Below, piece by piece: positions 62,707 through 64,000 of a stretch of 64,000 nt of DNA. Made by a program: the position numbers and the translations under genes. The notes beneath the pieces were generated by a model. The model ran no database searches. It saw nothing but the letters and a program-made list of their open reading frames with translations, and had not been told where the DNA came from. The DNA is from Streptomyces indicus (GTDB lineage Bacteria > Actinomycetota > Actinomycetes > Streptomycetales > Streptomycetaceae), in NCBI RefSeq assembly GCF_900100315.1, contig NZ_FNFF01000009.1, forward strand, positions 186,001 to 250,000. Direction: 5' to 3'. Within the stretch, counting starts at the first letter, position 1; every line of letters starts with the position of its first letter.

Positions 62707-64000
62707 TCAGAACGCCTCGAAGTCGTCGAACTCCTGCTGCGCCTCGTCCCGCGCCGCCTGCCGGTCGGAGCGGCGCTGGGCGGCGGGGCGCGGCGCGTCG
62801 AAGCGGTGGTCCTCGCCGCGGCGGCCCAGCATCTCCGCGCCCGTCATCACGGACGGGTCGAAGTCGAAGACCACCGCATTGTCCTCGGGGCCGATCGCCA
62901 CCGCGTCGCCCGCGCGGGCACCGGCCTTCATCAACTGGTCCTCGACACCGAGGCGGTTGAGCCGGTCGGCCAGGTAGCCGACGGCCTCGTCGTTGTTGAA
63001 GTCGGTCTGGCGCACCCAGCGCTCCGGCTTGTCGCCGCGTACGCGGAACACCGGCTCGCCCTCGAGCTCCTCGCGCTGCACGGTGAAACCGGACTCGTCG
63101 ACGGCCTTCGGGCGGATCACGATCCGCGTGGCCTCCTCGACGGGCTTGGCGGCACGCGCCTCGGCGACCAGGCCGGCCAGGGCGAACGACAGCTCCTTGA
63201 GGCCCGTACGCGCGACGGCGGACACCTCGAACACGCGGTAGCCGCGGGCCTCCAGGTCCGGGCGGACCATGTCGGCGAGGTCCTTGCCGTCGGGGATGTC
63301 GATCTTGTTGAGGACGACGATGCGGGGCCGGTCGTCGAGGCCGCCGTACTGCTTGAGCTCCTCCTCGATGATGTCGAGGTCGGAGATCGGGTCGCGCTCG
63401 GACTCCAGCGTCGCGGTGTCCAGGACGTGGACGAGGACGGAGCAGCGCTCGACGTGCCGCAGGAACTCCAGGCCGAGGCCCTTGCCCTGGCTGGCGCCGG
63501 GGATGAGGCCGGGCACGTCGGCGATGGTGTAGACGGTCGAACCGGCCGTCACCACACCGAGGTTGGGCACCAGGGTGGTGAACGGGTAGTCGGCGATCTT
63601 CGGCTTGGCGGCGCTCAGGACGGAGATCAGCGAGGACTTGCCGGCGCTCGGGTAGCCGACGAGCGCGACGTCCGCGACCGTCTTGAGCTCCAGGACGATG
63701 TCGCCGAAGTCGCCGGGCTCGCCGAGCAGCGCGAAGCCGGGCGCCTTGCGGCGCGCGGAGGCCAGCGCGGCGTTGCCGAGCCCGCCGCGGCCGCCCTGCG
63801 CGGCCACGTACGAGGTGCCGTGCCCGACCAAGTCCGCGAGCACGTTGCCCTGCTTGTCGAGGACGACGGTGCCGTCCGGCACGGGCAGGACCAGGTCCTG
63901 GCCCTCCTTGCCGGTGCGGTGGTCGCCGGCGCCGGGCTGGCCGTTGGTGGCCTTGCGGTGCGGGGAGTGGTGGTACTCGAGCAGCGTGGTCACGGACTGG
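62707..64000 (-). CDS. obg: Obg/CgtA GTPase, N-terminal part outside the window
   Basis: 430 residues visible; about 48 N-terminal ones lie beyond 64000. The end of the glycine-rich Obg domain (VAAQGGRGGLGNAALASARRK), the G domain (G1 GYPSAGKSS, switch NLGVVTAGSTVYTIADVPGLIPGA, G4 NKID), and the actinobacterial C-terminal OCT domain (VFRVRGDKPERWVRQTDFNNDEAVGYLADRL) plus a charged tail are clear. Obg binds ribosomes and ppGpp and controls the start of aerial growth in streptomycetes (established for the family). The GTG at 63993 is internal, not a start. Normally next to rpmA/rplU upstream, which lie past the window edge. Confidence 0.96.
   Translation of the reverse strand, partial: QSVTTLLEYHHSPHRKATNGQPGAGDHRTGKEGQDLVLPVPDGTVVLDKQGNVLADLVGHGTSYVAAQGGRGGLGNAALASARRKAPGFALLGEPGDFGDIVLELKTVADVALVGYPSAGKSSLISVLSAAKPKIADYPFTTLVPNLGVVTAGSTVYTIADVPGLIPGASQGKGLGLEFLRHVERCSVLVHVLDTATLESERDPISDLDIIEEELKQYGGLDDRPRIVVLNKIDIPDGKDLADMVRPDLEARGYRVFEVSAVARTGLKELSFALAGLVAEARAAKPVEEATRIVIRPKAVDESGFTVQREELEGEPVFRVRGDKPERWVRQTDFNNDEAVGYLADRLNRLGVEDQLMKAGARAGDAVAIGPEDNAVVFDFDPSVMTGAEMLGRRGEDHRFDAPRPAAQRRSDRQAARDEAQQEFDDFEAF

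Overview
The window is chromosomal DNA from a Streptomyces or very close relative. Evidence: about 70% or higher G+C with strong third-position GC bias, many GTG/TTG starts, 4-base ATGA/GTGA translational couplings, and a gene order (lepA, rpsT, holA, comEC, comEA, degV, leuS ... rsfS, nadD, proA, proB ... obg) that, from memory, matches the S. coelicolor interval around SCO2560-SCO2595. No insertion sequence, integrase, phage gene, CRISPR array, rRNA or replication origin is visible.

Layout. 1-13.9 kb: a truncated secreted protein, lepA, rpsT, holA, an alpha/beta hydrolase, a small acidic protein, a YceI-family protein, then the minus-strand chain comEA-comEC-nat (4-base overlaps) behind degV, and a membrane protein. 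14.0-17.6 kb: a 23-bp minisatellite, then leuS with an upstream leader peptide (three consecutive Leu codons) and a U-tailed terminator, i.e. a leucine attenuator. 17.7-21.0 kb: a ferric-reductase-like heme membrane protein translationally coupled to a NuoF-like/ferredoxin fusion, apparently an electron-transfer pair. 21.1-26.7 kb: an OmpR/His-kinase pair divergent from two FtsX-type permeases and their ATPase. 26.7-34.1 kb: a block (Rv1733c-like protein, short MreB-like protein, two TraR/DksA zinc fingers, a NarL-type two-component system, a secreted protein, a fused SecDF) that resembles SCO6160-SCO6166 of S. coelicolor but here sits beside leuS-linked genes.

34.1-38.8 kb: two identical tRNA-Ala(GGC) genes flank a GT87 mannosyltransferase-like protein, two tiny zinc-ribbon proteins, an MFS exporter and its divergent XRE/MmyB-type regulator. 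38.9-46.3 kb: histidine phosphatase, rsfS, a divergent LCP-LytR_C protein (the position of PdtA in S. coelicolor), nadD, two tiny membrane proteins, an M48 peptidase and two paralogous single-span membrane proteins with look-alike leaderless promoters. 46.3-64 kb: proA, a conserved hypothetical and proB, then a 12.5-kb envelope-glycopolymer cluster (one membrane-anchored TagB/F-like transferase, one secreted FG-GAP protein, two GT2-TagF fusions, one GT4 with a long extra domain), and finally obg, cut by the window edge. In many actinobacteria obg-proB-proA are contiguous, so the glycopolymer genes appear inserted there.

Working together: the 40-62 kb genes can supply chain polymerisation (TagF-like enzymes), sugar transfer (GT2/GT4) and attachment to the wall (LCP protein) of a phosphate-containing wall polymer. 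Intergenic spacers are unusually rich in short tandem repeats of unrelated periods (7, 9, 22, 23, 24, 30, 34, 51 bp). All starts are read from the sequence and homology memory; no search was run.
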